From contig MNCI01016124.1 of assembly GCA_015680685.1 (NCBI GenBank), positions 1-64,000 of the forward strand: 64,000 nt of DNA, written 5' to 3'. Below the pieces are notes generated by a model. That model saw only the letters and a program-made list of their open reading frames with translations, did not search any database and had not been told where the DNA came from. This document shows positions 10,647-20,950 of this stretch, one piece after another. This DNA comes from Gnetum montanum (lineage: Eukaryota > Streptophyta > Gnetopsida > Gnetales > Gnetaceae). Positions within the stretch are counted from its first letter, which is position 1; the number at the start of each line of letters is the position of its first letter. Both the position numbers and the translations under genes were made by a program.

Positions 10647-13600
10647 ATGGCTCCTAAGAGGGAACGTACTTATTTGGCACTTGCAAAGGTTGAGGAGGCG
10701 AAGAAGACCCTGGGGTGCATGACACAATTGCATGTCGCGATGCGGAAGAGCACACCATTGACCCAGTAGGTTTCTATGCTTCCTCTACTTTTTCGTTTTG
10801 TGTTTTTTGTTGTTCTCTGCTTTTATTTTGTGTCCCATTCATTTTGCATCCATTCTTGGCTGCTTGTGTTTTCTGTTGTTGTGTCATTTTGGCCCTTGCA
10901 TCGCCGCTGTCACTATTTTAGTCATGGTAGATGCACAAACATTACGTCATAGTTGCATGCAAGGTCGCTTAAACCACCACCACCGCGGTTGTCATAACCA
11001 CAGGGGCTAGGGCAATTTAAGTTACTTGAGCTTTAAATGTCATAATGTAGAACCCTTAGGAGGGCTAGGCCATGTGTGATGAGATAGTGCGACACATGTT
11101 TTGTCAGGACATGTTGTCAACCATTCTATTGCTACGCTAGGCTATTTGCATGTTCTCGCTATGCTAGGATTTCATGCTCTTGCTACGCTATGTGCAGGGA
11201 GAGGGTTATGCTATGCTATATGCATGAACTGCTAAGCCTTGCTATGTTACGCATGTATTGCACTTAGGTGTGATGCTAACACTTGTTGATGGGTTGCGCA
11301 AGATGGGGCTAAGGCCCAAGCTTATTATTTTAGAAGTTAGAGAGGTCATATGTCATGTGAGCAGACCTGTGGCTAACGCTCCTCCTCACCAGATATGTAT
11401 GGAAGAGTGAGGGGTCTAGTTCAGGAAAGGGGCACATGACTTCCTATGATTCCTCCTTGACCACTTTAGTGTGATAGTTTGGTCGTCCCTAGAGGAGGAG
11501 AAGGCGGCCAGCATAACAGAAGCCATTTTTCCTGGGGCGAGTCGAGGCATTCTGAGGTTCCTAATCGACAGGGCAATCACGAGTGGATAGGGAGAAGGAT
11601 CTAGTCAGTGCCCAACAAGGTTAAGGTTCTTGGCTTGGATCTGGGAGATGACTGAGTACAGCTGCTACCACTGTCTCAATACATTATTCCTTGCACATTT
11701 GATGATGACGTGCTTCCAGAACCCTCAGGGAACTATCTACTATGCTAGCAGGTGAGTTTTGCAGCCTTGTTTTGCTGTGTTTGTGTGATGCTGGCCATAG
11801 TTTCCTAATGCTAACAGTATGCGTTTGCTACTAGGTTCTTCATCAATGATGATGGCGTCCATGACCTACCGGATCTACTAGCCATAGCACAACTAGCCCT
11901 ATAGGAGTTCTCTTCTTTTGAGAACCTACGGGCAAGTGTGATTGATCAAAGCAGAGGTGAATATCACACCTACCCAAGTGTATATTCTACTCTCTACAAT
12001 CAGTGCAAGGGGCAGGGCTGGTTGGATGAAGAGTGGATACAACCCTTCAAACCGATCACGGTTGAACAAGTTCTAGTTGAACTCCCATAGTTCCTGCTAC
12101 CATACCAACCTAGTAGGTCGAGCGGTAAGTGCCACATGTTTAAGTGCCTTTGCAATTTTTGAATTTTCTACGTTTTTGCACTAAACGTTTTGTGAAACTG
12201 TTGCAGGGGCGAGGAAGCCTTAGGAGGTGATGGTGGTGACCGTCGAGGCACAGGGGACAAATGTCTACTTCAAGTATGAGGAAGTAGAGATAAGCGAACA
12301 CTGGTTGAATGGTGGGGCCTCAGACTCCCTACTCCAAAACATCAAAAATGTGGGGCTTATGGATCTATTCCTGGCCCCAAATATGAACGTTCCTGTAGCC
12401 GAGATGCTCACCCTGGTCGAATATTTTTTCGACAAGGTGAGTCTCTTGCACATGCATGTGCATGATGTGTGGGTGGTCATTAACATCAATGACTAGCTAT
12501 TCATGGATCTATTCGGTGTCCTTGCCGAAGGCATTCTGATAGGGTCGAAGTCAAAGATGGAGTTGACCCTTCAAAAGAAAGACATCTAAGAGTGGCTAGG
12601 GCTTACCAAGGAGTGCAAGGGGCTCCCTATGGAGAATCTCAAAGAAGGACCCACCAAGGAGTTTTACCCTATTTTCTATGCTCATGCATTCCCCCAACTG
12701 CTTACCCAGGGAAAGGTCCTAGAGCTTGAGCAGGCCTGGATAATGCATGAGGTCATGGAGGAAGGGGCCTATTACAATTGGGCCAAGTCTCTATGTAAAG
12801 GTTTGCAGGCTGAGATCTTGGGCCACCGTACAAAAATGGAGTCCCATTCCAACATCCATTATGCCTTTTACATAGGCTACCTTAAGTGCTTCGTGGAGTT
12901 CCTAGTAGTTCAGGAGAAAGGAGTCTGGGTCATGCGAAATCGTGAACAGATTTCTAGACCATGGATTCACCAGGTCTTCTAGATCACCCGAGCCCAAGAT
13001 CCCCCAAAAATAATTAAGGAGTTGCTTTCTATAATGACTAAGGATCGGCTGGCCCGCAACATTCGTAGCTAGGATAGTGTAGGAGCGATGCCCCCCACCA
13101 TGGATGGCAGCATGTCACGGGGTGAACGTTTCATAGCTAAGACTGTGGACAACAAGTTGAAATGAAAGAGGCCTCCTCTAGCCAAGGAAAGCCTCTGTGT
13201 GGAGAGGAGGAGGGGCAAAGATTGTGGCTTAAGCTATAGAGGATGCAACCCCCTATTGGTAAGCATTTTTTTAGTGCTTACTTTGTTGTTGTTTGCTACG
13301 CTATGCTACGCTAGGTGGCGTAACATAGTGTAGCACCTACCTTAGGCTAACTTTCTTTGAGCTAATGCAAACATGTTTCTTGACAATCAGAAGAAGAAGA
13401 AGAAGAGAAAGTAGGCAATGAAGAGGTGTCAGCCCCTAATACGGGGACGACAAATAAAGGCACAGGGGCCCCAATCTCGGAGAGGAGGGCCCTATTCGAC
13501 AAGAAGGGAGCTCCTGTGGCTAAGGTAGGGGCTCTCATTATTAGGGAGAATCCCCCTAATGAGGAGTCTCCATTGAATAAAAAAGACACTAGTCTCCTCA

Positions 13601-15021
13601 AAAGAAAAGCACTAGTGCATGAAGAGGAGGTCCGTAGGGACTCGCCAGGAACCTCTGGTCAGGCCACCACCATCGTCTTGCATCATCAAGAAGAGAGAGC
13701 GCAATCGAACATTGGTGAGTTTGGCAACATGTTTGCCTTGTCGTAGTCCATTTTGATCATTGTTAATGTGTTTGGTTATGTGACAGGTGCTACTATTCAT
13801 GCTACAAGACCCCTTCTAGTTCACGTGGAATCATGGGCTGAAATCCCTGACAAGTTTTTGTTCATGTAGGGGATTGTTGATGACATGATTCACCACCTTC
13901 AATAGATGGACCTGGATGTAGGTAAGTAGTAGTGTTGTTTGCTATCGCATTGTCATGCTAAAATTTTTTGCATTTGCTACTTATGCTATGCTAATGTGAT
14001 TCGTATGTTCTTTGTGTCATGGCAGCCTCTCAACTTAAGTGGGACCTGACACAACCTTTTAAGGTCAGTGCTATGTCCACATTCCCGCTGGAAGCCACTG
14101 AGGTGTCTTTTCGCGCATACGACAAAGTTTGTAAATGTGCTTTGCACTTAGCACGCTGCTTGTGGGAGTATAAGCATGTCAACTAGGACCTGTGGAAATG
14201 GGTCTAGAAGGCTGAGCAAAGAGAGGTTGACTTGAGGGCTGAGGTGGAGGACCTCAAGTCGAGGAACAAGTTCATCATAGCCTAGGCTACTAACAATGAG
14301 GACTAGCACACAGCTGTGGTGGACCACGCTAGGTTTTGGATAGTTGCGGGCTAGAATGTCGAGACTACCCATGAACTGATAGAGTAGCGTATGCAGATGG
14401 ACCTACTAGACTAGAAGTGTCAGGACGTAAAAGAATTTAGCACCAAGGTTTTCAAATGGGGGCAAACCCAAAGAAACCATAAACATATGTATAAGTGGGA
14501 AAATGCTGCCCATCGTAAGTTCTACGAAGACGCTACTGTGGAGGCATTTACGTATGAAGCTTTTGTAAATGCCATCGACACTTCTGAGGCTTACGCCAAG
14601 TTCAAAGAGTAGGTAAAGGTTATGAAATCTCCTAACTGGAAGATGGCCCTTCCCACAAGAGAGACCACAACTGTCTCCTTTTCTCCGGGGTCGCCAAGGT
14701 GGACACCTGCCAAAAGGGAGAGAGTTGCTATAGCAGATGCTAAATCACGTAGAAGGAGTTGGGTAGATATTATGGCAGAGAAGGTCTAGCATTGCCTTGG
14801 GCTTGGTTTAGACCAGATACCCTTCGAGATGGATACGAGCCCTTCTCAGGTTAGTTGCTTTCTACCGTGTTAATGTTTATGCTCTATTGTAGTTTATGTG
14901 TGTTATCCTAGCTGAGCACTTCACTCCCATGATGCAGGTCCCAGATGAAGGTGTAGGGCCCATAGAGGAAGGAAATGAAGAGTTGGCGATGGACATCGTA
15001 GGGGAAGGCGATGCACAATGA
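10647..15021 (+). pseudogene. Unknown multi-exon gene, copy 2 (best preserved; antisense partner in U2)
   Basis: Function unknown. The first exon starts MAPKRERTYLALAKVEEAKK (10647-about 10765, the donor uncertain because the phase does not fit). Further exons: 11268-11751, 11835-12124 (290 bp), 12207-13258, 13391-13714, 13787-13921, 14026-14849 and 14938-15021. Donors are GTGAGT, GTAAGT or GTAAGC and most acceptors CAG or TAG. Visible blocks are FQNPQGTIYYAS, GLMDLFLAPNMNVP, YLKCFVEFLVVQEKGVW, an acidic exon starting EEEEEKVGNEEV, PDKFLFM, and KVFKWGQTQRNHKHMYK. The acidic C-terminus ends GEGDAQ. The predicted chain would be about 1000 residues with no signal peptide or membrane segment noticed. 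In-frame stops, mostly TAG, indicate decay. Introns at 13290-13350 and 13960-14000 carry GCTACGCTA motifs also found upstream of the U2 gag. Confidence 0.75.
11120..11260. repeat. GCTACGCTA/GCTATGCTA interspersed repeats
   Basis: CTACGCTA, CTATGCTA and GCTATGCTATAT motifs recur about eight times inside the presumed first intron of unknown gene copy 2. The same word recurs at 13290-13350, 13970-13990 and 20440-20940. Confidence 0.6.
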
Positions 15022-15240
15022 AATGATGCAGGAACGAAAGGCAAAAATGATGCGAACAGAGACAACCCATGATCACCTGGGATTTTTTTTTGAATTTTTG
15101 TGTAAAAAATTTTGCAAAAATTGTTTAAATGACAAAAATTTTGAATAAAGAAAAGAGGATTTTGTAAAATAGAAATTGATTCTACGCTAACTTACGCCTT
15201 GCATATGTGCTGCATTTTGTATAAAATGTTCATGCTTTCA
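15022..15240. other. A/T-rich 3' flank of unknown gene copy 2
   Basis: T- and A-rich sequence with AATAAAG at about 15143, a possible polyadenylation signal for the plus-strand gene. No coding signal. Confidence 0.4.
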
Positions 15241-15660
15241 TGTGCTAGCTTTAGGCCATTTTGGGCCATTGCGTAATATGCCAAAGGGATGATACACTAA
15301 CAATATGAGAAATGGCTAACTAGTAACTTATGCTACTTTTAGGCCATTTTGGGCCATTGCTAGTTTTGGGCTGTTTCGGGCCATTACTAGTTTTGGGTCG
15401 TTTTGGGCCGTTGCACATTACTAGTTTTAGGTCATCTCGGGCCATTGCGTAGAAGCATATGAGCAGTGTGGGGGCAAGAAGCAATGGGGTTCCTACACTA
15501 GGTGAAGCTGCTTCTTGACCCAACACAGGTTGAGTGAGACCTAAATCCAATACGTAAAAGCACATTGCTAGTTTTAGGCCATTTTGGGCCATTGCACATT
15601 GCTAGTTTTAGGCCGTTTCGGTCCATTGCGTAGAAGCATATGAGTAGTGTGTGGGTAGGA
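15240..15660. repeat. GGCC hairpin repeat field of U2
   Basis: Best-preserved field of this motif. TGCTAGTTTTA followed by GGCCATTTTGGGCC recurs about eight times, sometimes directly in tandem (15340-15440) and sometimes with spacers. The two GGCC/GGGCC halves can form a small stem. Read on the minus strand, the tandem part encodes a repeating NGPKxPKTS peptide that looks like a by-product of the repeat. Confidence 0.75.
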
Positions 15661-15730
15661 TGCAATGGGGTTGCTACATTAGGCGAAGCTGCTTCTTGAT
15701 CCAACATGGGTTGAATGAGACGTAAGGCCA
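15449..15730. repeat. Direct duplication of about 178 bp in the U2 spacer
   Basis: GTAGAAGCATATGAG... at 15449 recurs at 15628, and AAGCTGCTTCTTGA at 15506 recurs at 15686. The copies differ by scattered substitutions. The second copy runs into the 3' end of the U2 gag-protease frame. Confidence 0.75.
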
Positions 15731-18700
15731 AGGTATTTTTCCAGAGCCTTCATCTGCATCGTTGGCCCCTACCTGGAAGGGCAACTCAGTCCATGTGTTT
15801 TCATTTTGGGGATCAGCTTGCTGAGCTAACCCCTCTACTGGGTAGTCAGCGTAAACTGCGATAGGTGCTTCATTCTTAGAATTTATGACCTCTGAGCCTT
15901 GTTCCATGCCTACATTGTGGATTGCTTGCGTTGCTATTTCGTTGTCATGGATCACCACCTCTCTACCTGCGTAAGGTAGGTGGATCTCCTAGTGTATGGG
16001 TGAGGAGATAGTTCTAAGTTGTGCTAATCACGATCTCCCTAAGATAAGGTTAAACTCGGGCATTTTCTTGACCACGATGAATGTTGCGCTTGTGTGGAAC
16101 TAGTCCCCTACTACAAAGTTTATGTCAACTATGTCCTTTACCACGACTCGTGCCCCATTGAACAACCTTAGGCATGATGTTGTTGTGGACTTGATCTAGT
16201 CGACCAAGCCCAACTTATCCATAATGGGAAAGGGGACGACATTTTTGACAGCCCCATCATCAACCTGTACCCTTCGGATCTGGTGTTGACCAAACCGAAT
16301 TATGATGAAAAGGGGTGCCATAGTCACTTTACCCCTTTCAGGATCTTCCCTAATAGTGTCATTGCAAAAGGTTAGTTGAGGTTGTTCTAGCTCTGCAGGC
16401 GCGAGGGGAAGCATGACCAAGTAGATCGCTTCTTCCTCCACTAGCATGTCTTCGTTGACCAGAGTTGCTATCAACATGCGGATCAGAGCCTTACAGTGTG
16501 GGATAGATGTCATAATCAAGTCATACAAGCTCAATGTAGTGTTTTTTTGTTTGTTTTAGAGCTTGCTTGACTTGAGTGAGGGCATTCAAGAGGTATTGGC
16601 TAGCCCTTGTTTAACACTCTCCTCCTCTTCTACTCATCTTGGAAGATGAATTTCCCGACAAGGGGCCACTTTGGATCTAGGTTCAAACCCTTGTTGGCAG
16701 AGTGATGCAGGCTGCGTGGTCATATCGACCTTCATCTTTGGTGGTAAAGGCACAGATGCAAGGAGTGAAGATGTAGGCTTGGGGGTACCTTAAATGGTAC
16801 TTCCCTTTGATGTCTCACCCACAAAGTGGACTTCTCGCCTTACGGGGCAAGAAGGCTATTAAGCTTTTTTATGTGAGATAGGGGCCATCAAGGACATCGA
16901 CACCCTGATGATGAATGGAGCTAGAGGTGTTAACAGGTGTGGCTGCATGGCTATGCTAATAGGTGGTGCAAAGGTGGATGCCTATGGAGGGACCTTCAGG
17001 ATGAACGGCTGTTGTGAGCTTCGACTAGTTGCTAGTGGTGCAGGTGCACTACGCTGAGACACACAGACCACGAATGGCAACTAGGGTGGCCTAGGATTAC
17101 TGTCAATGCCGATGGCATTGATTATGTAACCAGCATTGTTGGTGTTGAGGGGATCTATGTAGACATACATAGATTGGTTTTCAGGGTGCACTGGGTTACT
17201 TTTGTCTAGCACCAGCTTTCCTTGGTCGATTAATCTCTATATGTCATCCTGCAATTCCAGACAGTAATCCGTGTTGTGACCACACTGTTGGTGGGGGTCA
17301 CAAAATCTATCTAGCCTGAAACCCCTAGGAACTGGAGGCTCATTGGGCAGGGCCAAAGAGGGATTTTTAAGAAGCTCGCAGTAGCGTTTATGTCTCACGG
17401 TTGCTTCTTCTAAAATCTACTTGTGTTCGATGTATCCTGCTTCCAGTAGCTACTTTAGAAGATCTGAAGGCTTGAGAGGCAGTCGACTGGACTTTGAGCA
17501 GTCTTTGTGCTCAAAGTTGGATTTGGGTTGTGCAGATGTCTCAAGCGTAGGTATAGTAGGTTGCAGCATGTTGCCCTATTTGGATGTAAGGTTAGTTGTA
17601 GGTATGGTCAGTTTCTTATTGTTCTTGCTACCATTGTTGCTAGGTTTGGGCTTGGCCTTGGTTTCCACAGTGGCCACCGTGGTTGTTGGGGCCTTGCTCT
17701 TTTCCTTCTTTGTGAAGGTGCTTTTGTAAGCAATGTAAGCCAGGTCTTTTCTTGCCTTAGCCATGTCTTATATGCTCTTAGTCTAAGTAAAAGCTTGGAC
17801 TTAATGAAATCATTCACTGCACCCTTAAAGATAGCCAGCAAGTGGGCCTCCACGATAGCCTCGTAGATCTCGTTAAGGGTTGTGCTCCAACGTTGGATGA
17901 ACTTTTGGAATGGTTCTAGGAGGTCTTGCTTCACACTCATCAACTGATCCAACGTGGTTTCTGGCTTCAAGTTGTACTTGAAGCGTGTCACGAACTGGAT
18001 CAGCAGCTCTTCCAGAGTTGAAACGGATGAGCGTGGTAGCATGTGGTACCAATCCAAGGCCTTCCCAGCTAAGGACATGGTGAAGACATGAATAATCATG
18101 TGTGGACATTGCTACAGTAGCAAAGACATGGACCTGAAGGTGACAAGACGTGTGTTGGGATATCCCTCCCCATCGTACTTCGTGAAGTGTGGGAGTGACA
18201 TCCCTGGGGGTAATGTTAAGGCGGGAATTGCAAGGTTGATAAGGTCATCCTGGTAAATGTCCATGACTTGTACCATGTCAGACCCAGTAGCTTTGAGGCA
18301 TTTTATTTCCTCAGTGAGGGTCTGGATAAGTTGGAATGCTTGGTCCAGACCTGGTGATGTTGTAGGTGGTTAGGGAGCTACGGAGGTAGCTCCTGCCTAT
18401 GGTATGGTGGGGGTGGTAGCATGACCCATCAGTGGTATTGTTGGGATGACCCCTGCAAGTGGTGCTACTTGTGTTGTCCACCACCTGGTAGGTGGTGTTG
18501 TTAGGGCAGCGATCGTAGGTTGGGCTGCCAGATAGACTACTTGTGTCGTTGGTAGCATAGACCATAGCCCCATGTTGGGTTGTACTGACTACGAGGCTTG
18601 GTGGATTTGAGAGCGAACATAGTGAGACATCTACGATGGTTGCAGGGTAGGCAAAGAAGCAAATGGGGCCCACCATGTGGATAGGCCGAGGCCCGCCACA

Positions 18701-19491
18701 GTGGATGGAATAGATGTGAATGTAGGAATAGAAATAGAAGTCGAATACAATTGTGAAGTAGGCACAGTATGAAAATGTGGTAGGGTAGCCGTGATTGGTG
18801 CATGATGTGTTACAAGAATAGACTGCTGAGTAGTTTGCAGAGGAATGGTAGCTGCAAACAAAATAGGTGAAACAAGCGAGAGCGGGCGTTGAAACGCTGC
18901 GGGATTGGCATGGCTACCCATAGCAGTTGTAATCATGGGTTGCAGAAGCATAGGTGTAATCACAAAGGGAGTAGTAATAGAAAATGGCTTGGCCTAGAAC
19001 GACTAGGTAGGAGGGATAGGAGTAGGGTCGGTTGGACCTTCCTCATCTGCTTGGGAATTGAGTTCCTCCTGTCCATCTTGGAAAAATTCATCTTGGTTGG
19101 ATGTTGTATCTTGTTGCTCCCTAAGCCTTGCCATTTGGATTAGCTAGTCTAGCAGCCATTGATATGCTTGTGTTAAAGGTAAATAAATGTCAGGAGTAGG
19201 AACGAATTCCTTCCTGTTGCAGTAAGTGAACTTGAAGCTACGTTTGTCCTCGAGTTCGTGTACGTCCAAGGGTAGATTGGCCTGCACCTTTGCATAGAGG
19301 AAACTTTAACACTCATGTTCTTGGGCTAATCCCTCAGGTCCCTGGTTTTGGATTCTAAGGGATCAACATGTTTCTAGCATCGGGTTCAGCGGTCGTTCAA
19401 CACCAGTAGTGCCTTGAATCGTGATGGGAACCTCAACGTTGAAGGGAACTTTGATGTTGAAGGCATTAGCAGTAGTAGTTGAAAAAGCCAT
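15674..19491 (-). pseudogene. Tat-like gag-protease polyprotein, U2
   Basis: Begins MAFSTTTANAFNIKVPF at 19491, preceded by an A-rich leader, and stays in one frame with few stops. A block FLYAKVQANLPLDVHELEDK lies near 19310-19250. A long P/T/S-rich linker follows (about 19000-18350). The gag core FTMSLAGKALDWYHMLP to FKYNLKPETTLDQL lies at 18100-17900. CDPHQQCGHNTDYC at about 17300-17255 is an intact CX2HX4HX4C finger, and the protease VQVDDGAVKNVVPF is at about 16260-16220. The catalytic codons GAT GAT GGG are complementary to 16250-16258. The frame ends KKQLRLM at 15674 after ELPFQVGANDADEGSGK, a C-terminal block shared with U3. No RT follows. This is the most complete gag-protease copy in the window. 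Confidence 0.85.
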
Positions 19492-19554
19492 TGTAAGCTA
19501 AGTAGTTTTGCAACAGGAAGAATGAATTGGAATGCAATCAAACAAAAATTGAAA

Positions 19555-19970
19555 AGGCTTTATGTCTTGCCAGGCTCCCGAGGAACCATCGAGGCAACCG
19601 ATCTGTACCACACAAAGCATAAACAACCGCAAGAGGGTGTCGCATCTACGCTAATGGGTGATGAGGTACAGAGCGCATGCAAGACTACCGTAGGGTGGGC
19701 AAGTTAACTAGTGAACAAAAAGGCTTTATGTCTCGTAGGGCTTCGAAGGAACTATTGAAGTGACCGATCTATACCACACGATACGCTAATGCGTAATGAG
19801 GCACAGAACACATGCAAGACTACTATAAGATAGGCTAGTTAACTAGCAATTGGAAGTCTTGTGTTCTATAGGGCTCCCAAGGAACCATCGAGGCGACTGA
19901 TCTACATTGCACAAAGCACAAACAACTGCAAAAGGGTGTCATGTTTACGCTTATGCATATCAAGGTGAAA
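19555..19970. repeat. Three-copy tandem repeat in the leader of U2 gag
   Basis: Units start at 19555, 19721 and 19853, each opening AGGCTTTATGTCT or a close variant, followed by AGGGCTCCCAAGGAACCATCGA-like sequence. Unit lengths are 166, 132 and about 118 bp. The middle one lacks an internal segment that contains AAACAACCGCAAGAGGGTGT. The array lies directly upstream of the minus-strand gag start. Confidence 0.8.
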
Positions 19971-20440
19971 AAGGCTCACAGAACTACCATGACACGCAGA
20001 AAATACACAAAAAGGCCCTCCTTCTAGCACTAGAAAACTATAGCGACCGAAAACATCAATGGCTAGAAAAAATTGAAGGGTCGGCAAACATGATAGTTTC
20101 AACCCCATATCCATGGGAAGGCCATGCTGGGTGTTGGTAGATACGAGGCACCCTGAATAGTCTGGTCGATCAGACAAGAACTTAGTCGGCATCTATATAG
20201 CCTTTTGCAACATATAGTTTGAAAATGGAAATGAAAGCGTAAAGTAATGCTTAAATGTAAATAAGGTAGAAAATAATGTAAAATGCAGTAATAAGCAGTA
20301 AACAAAGTAAAATACAGTTGTAAGTAGGAAACAAAGTAAAATGCAATTAGAAAAATGCACTGCTCCAAGGCTACAAGTTTGCCCTGTCAAGATGAATACA
20401 ATCGGTTGCACAACATGGCGGAGTGTAGAGATCCCGAGAG
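19971..20440. other. Upstream (leader/LTR-like) region of U2 gag
   Basis: No coding evidence. Contains a minus-strand TATA-like box and, at 20220-20345, a loosely repeated AAAGTAAAATGCAGTA pattern. It probably holds the R/U5-like part of U2's 5' LTR, but no second copy was found to define LTR borders. Confidence 0.4.
20190..20203 (-). promoter_or_regulatory. Candidate TATA box for U2 gag transcript
   Basis: Minus strand reads GGCTATATAGATGCC about 700 bp upstream of the gag start. Position-based inference only. Confidence 0.35.
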
Positions 20441-20950
20441 CATGCAGATGTCGCACAACCACCTGCATGCTTTGCTGTGCTTCATAGCATAGCATGTTCG
20501 ACGTAGTATAGCATGTTGTCCAGCGTTTCGCTACATGTGTGCTGCATACTTGCTACGCTATGCTACGCTATGTAGTGTAGCGACTAGCCTTAGTCACGAA
20601 AACCTTGCCAATTCTGCAAACTTTGTTTCCTACATTGTGAAACTTGCAAACTTGCTAATCTTTCCCTTTAAGTTGCCTTCTGTCTCTTCCACATAATTGC
20701 TATGCCTCGCTGCACCATGTAGCTCAGCATAGCGAAGCAGCAGACATGGTCCACTGCTTCCTGACGGAAAGGGACATTGCTGAAGGACTTGAAGTTGGGC
20801 GATGGAATTGGTTGTATAGCTTTTACCATGCTACGCTATGCTACGTAGTGTAGCATAACATGGAACTTCATTTTGCAATCATTTTCTGAAGCTTTCTATG
20901 CTACATAGCGGGGCTTAGCGTAGCGTAGCAGATTTTGTGACTTAGAAAAC
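20440..20950. repeat. Palindrome-rich GCTACGCTA repeats upstream of U2 gag
   Basis: Repeated GCTACGCTATGCTACGCTA-type words followed by TGTAGTGTAGC (20550-20585, 20825-20860, 20895-20930), so that each cluster contains inverted halves. A related palindrome set lies upstream of the U4 gag. Both sets sit where a U3 promoter region would be expected. Confidence 0.6.

Noticed and set aside
17421-17866. Two overlapping plus-strand frames of 102 and 119 codons, hydrophobic
   Set aside because: Reverse-strand shadow of the U2 gag; the minus-strand frame has family motifs and the plus one has none.
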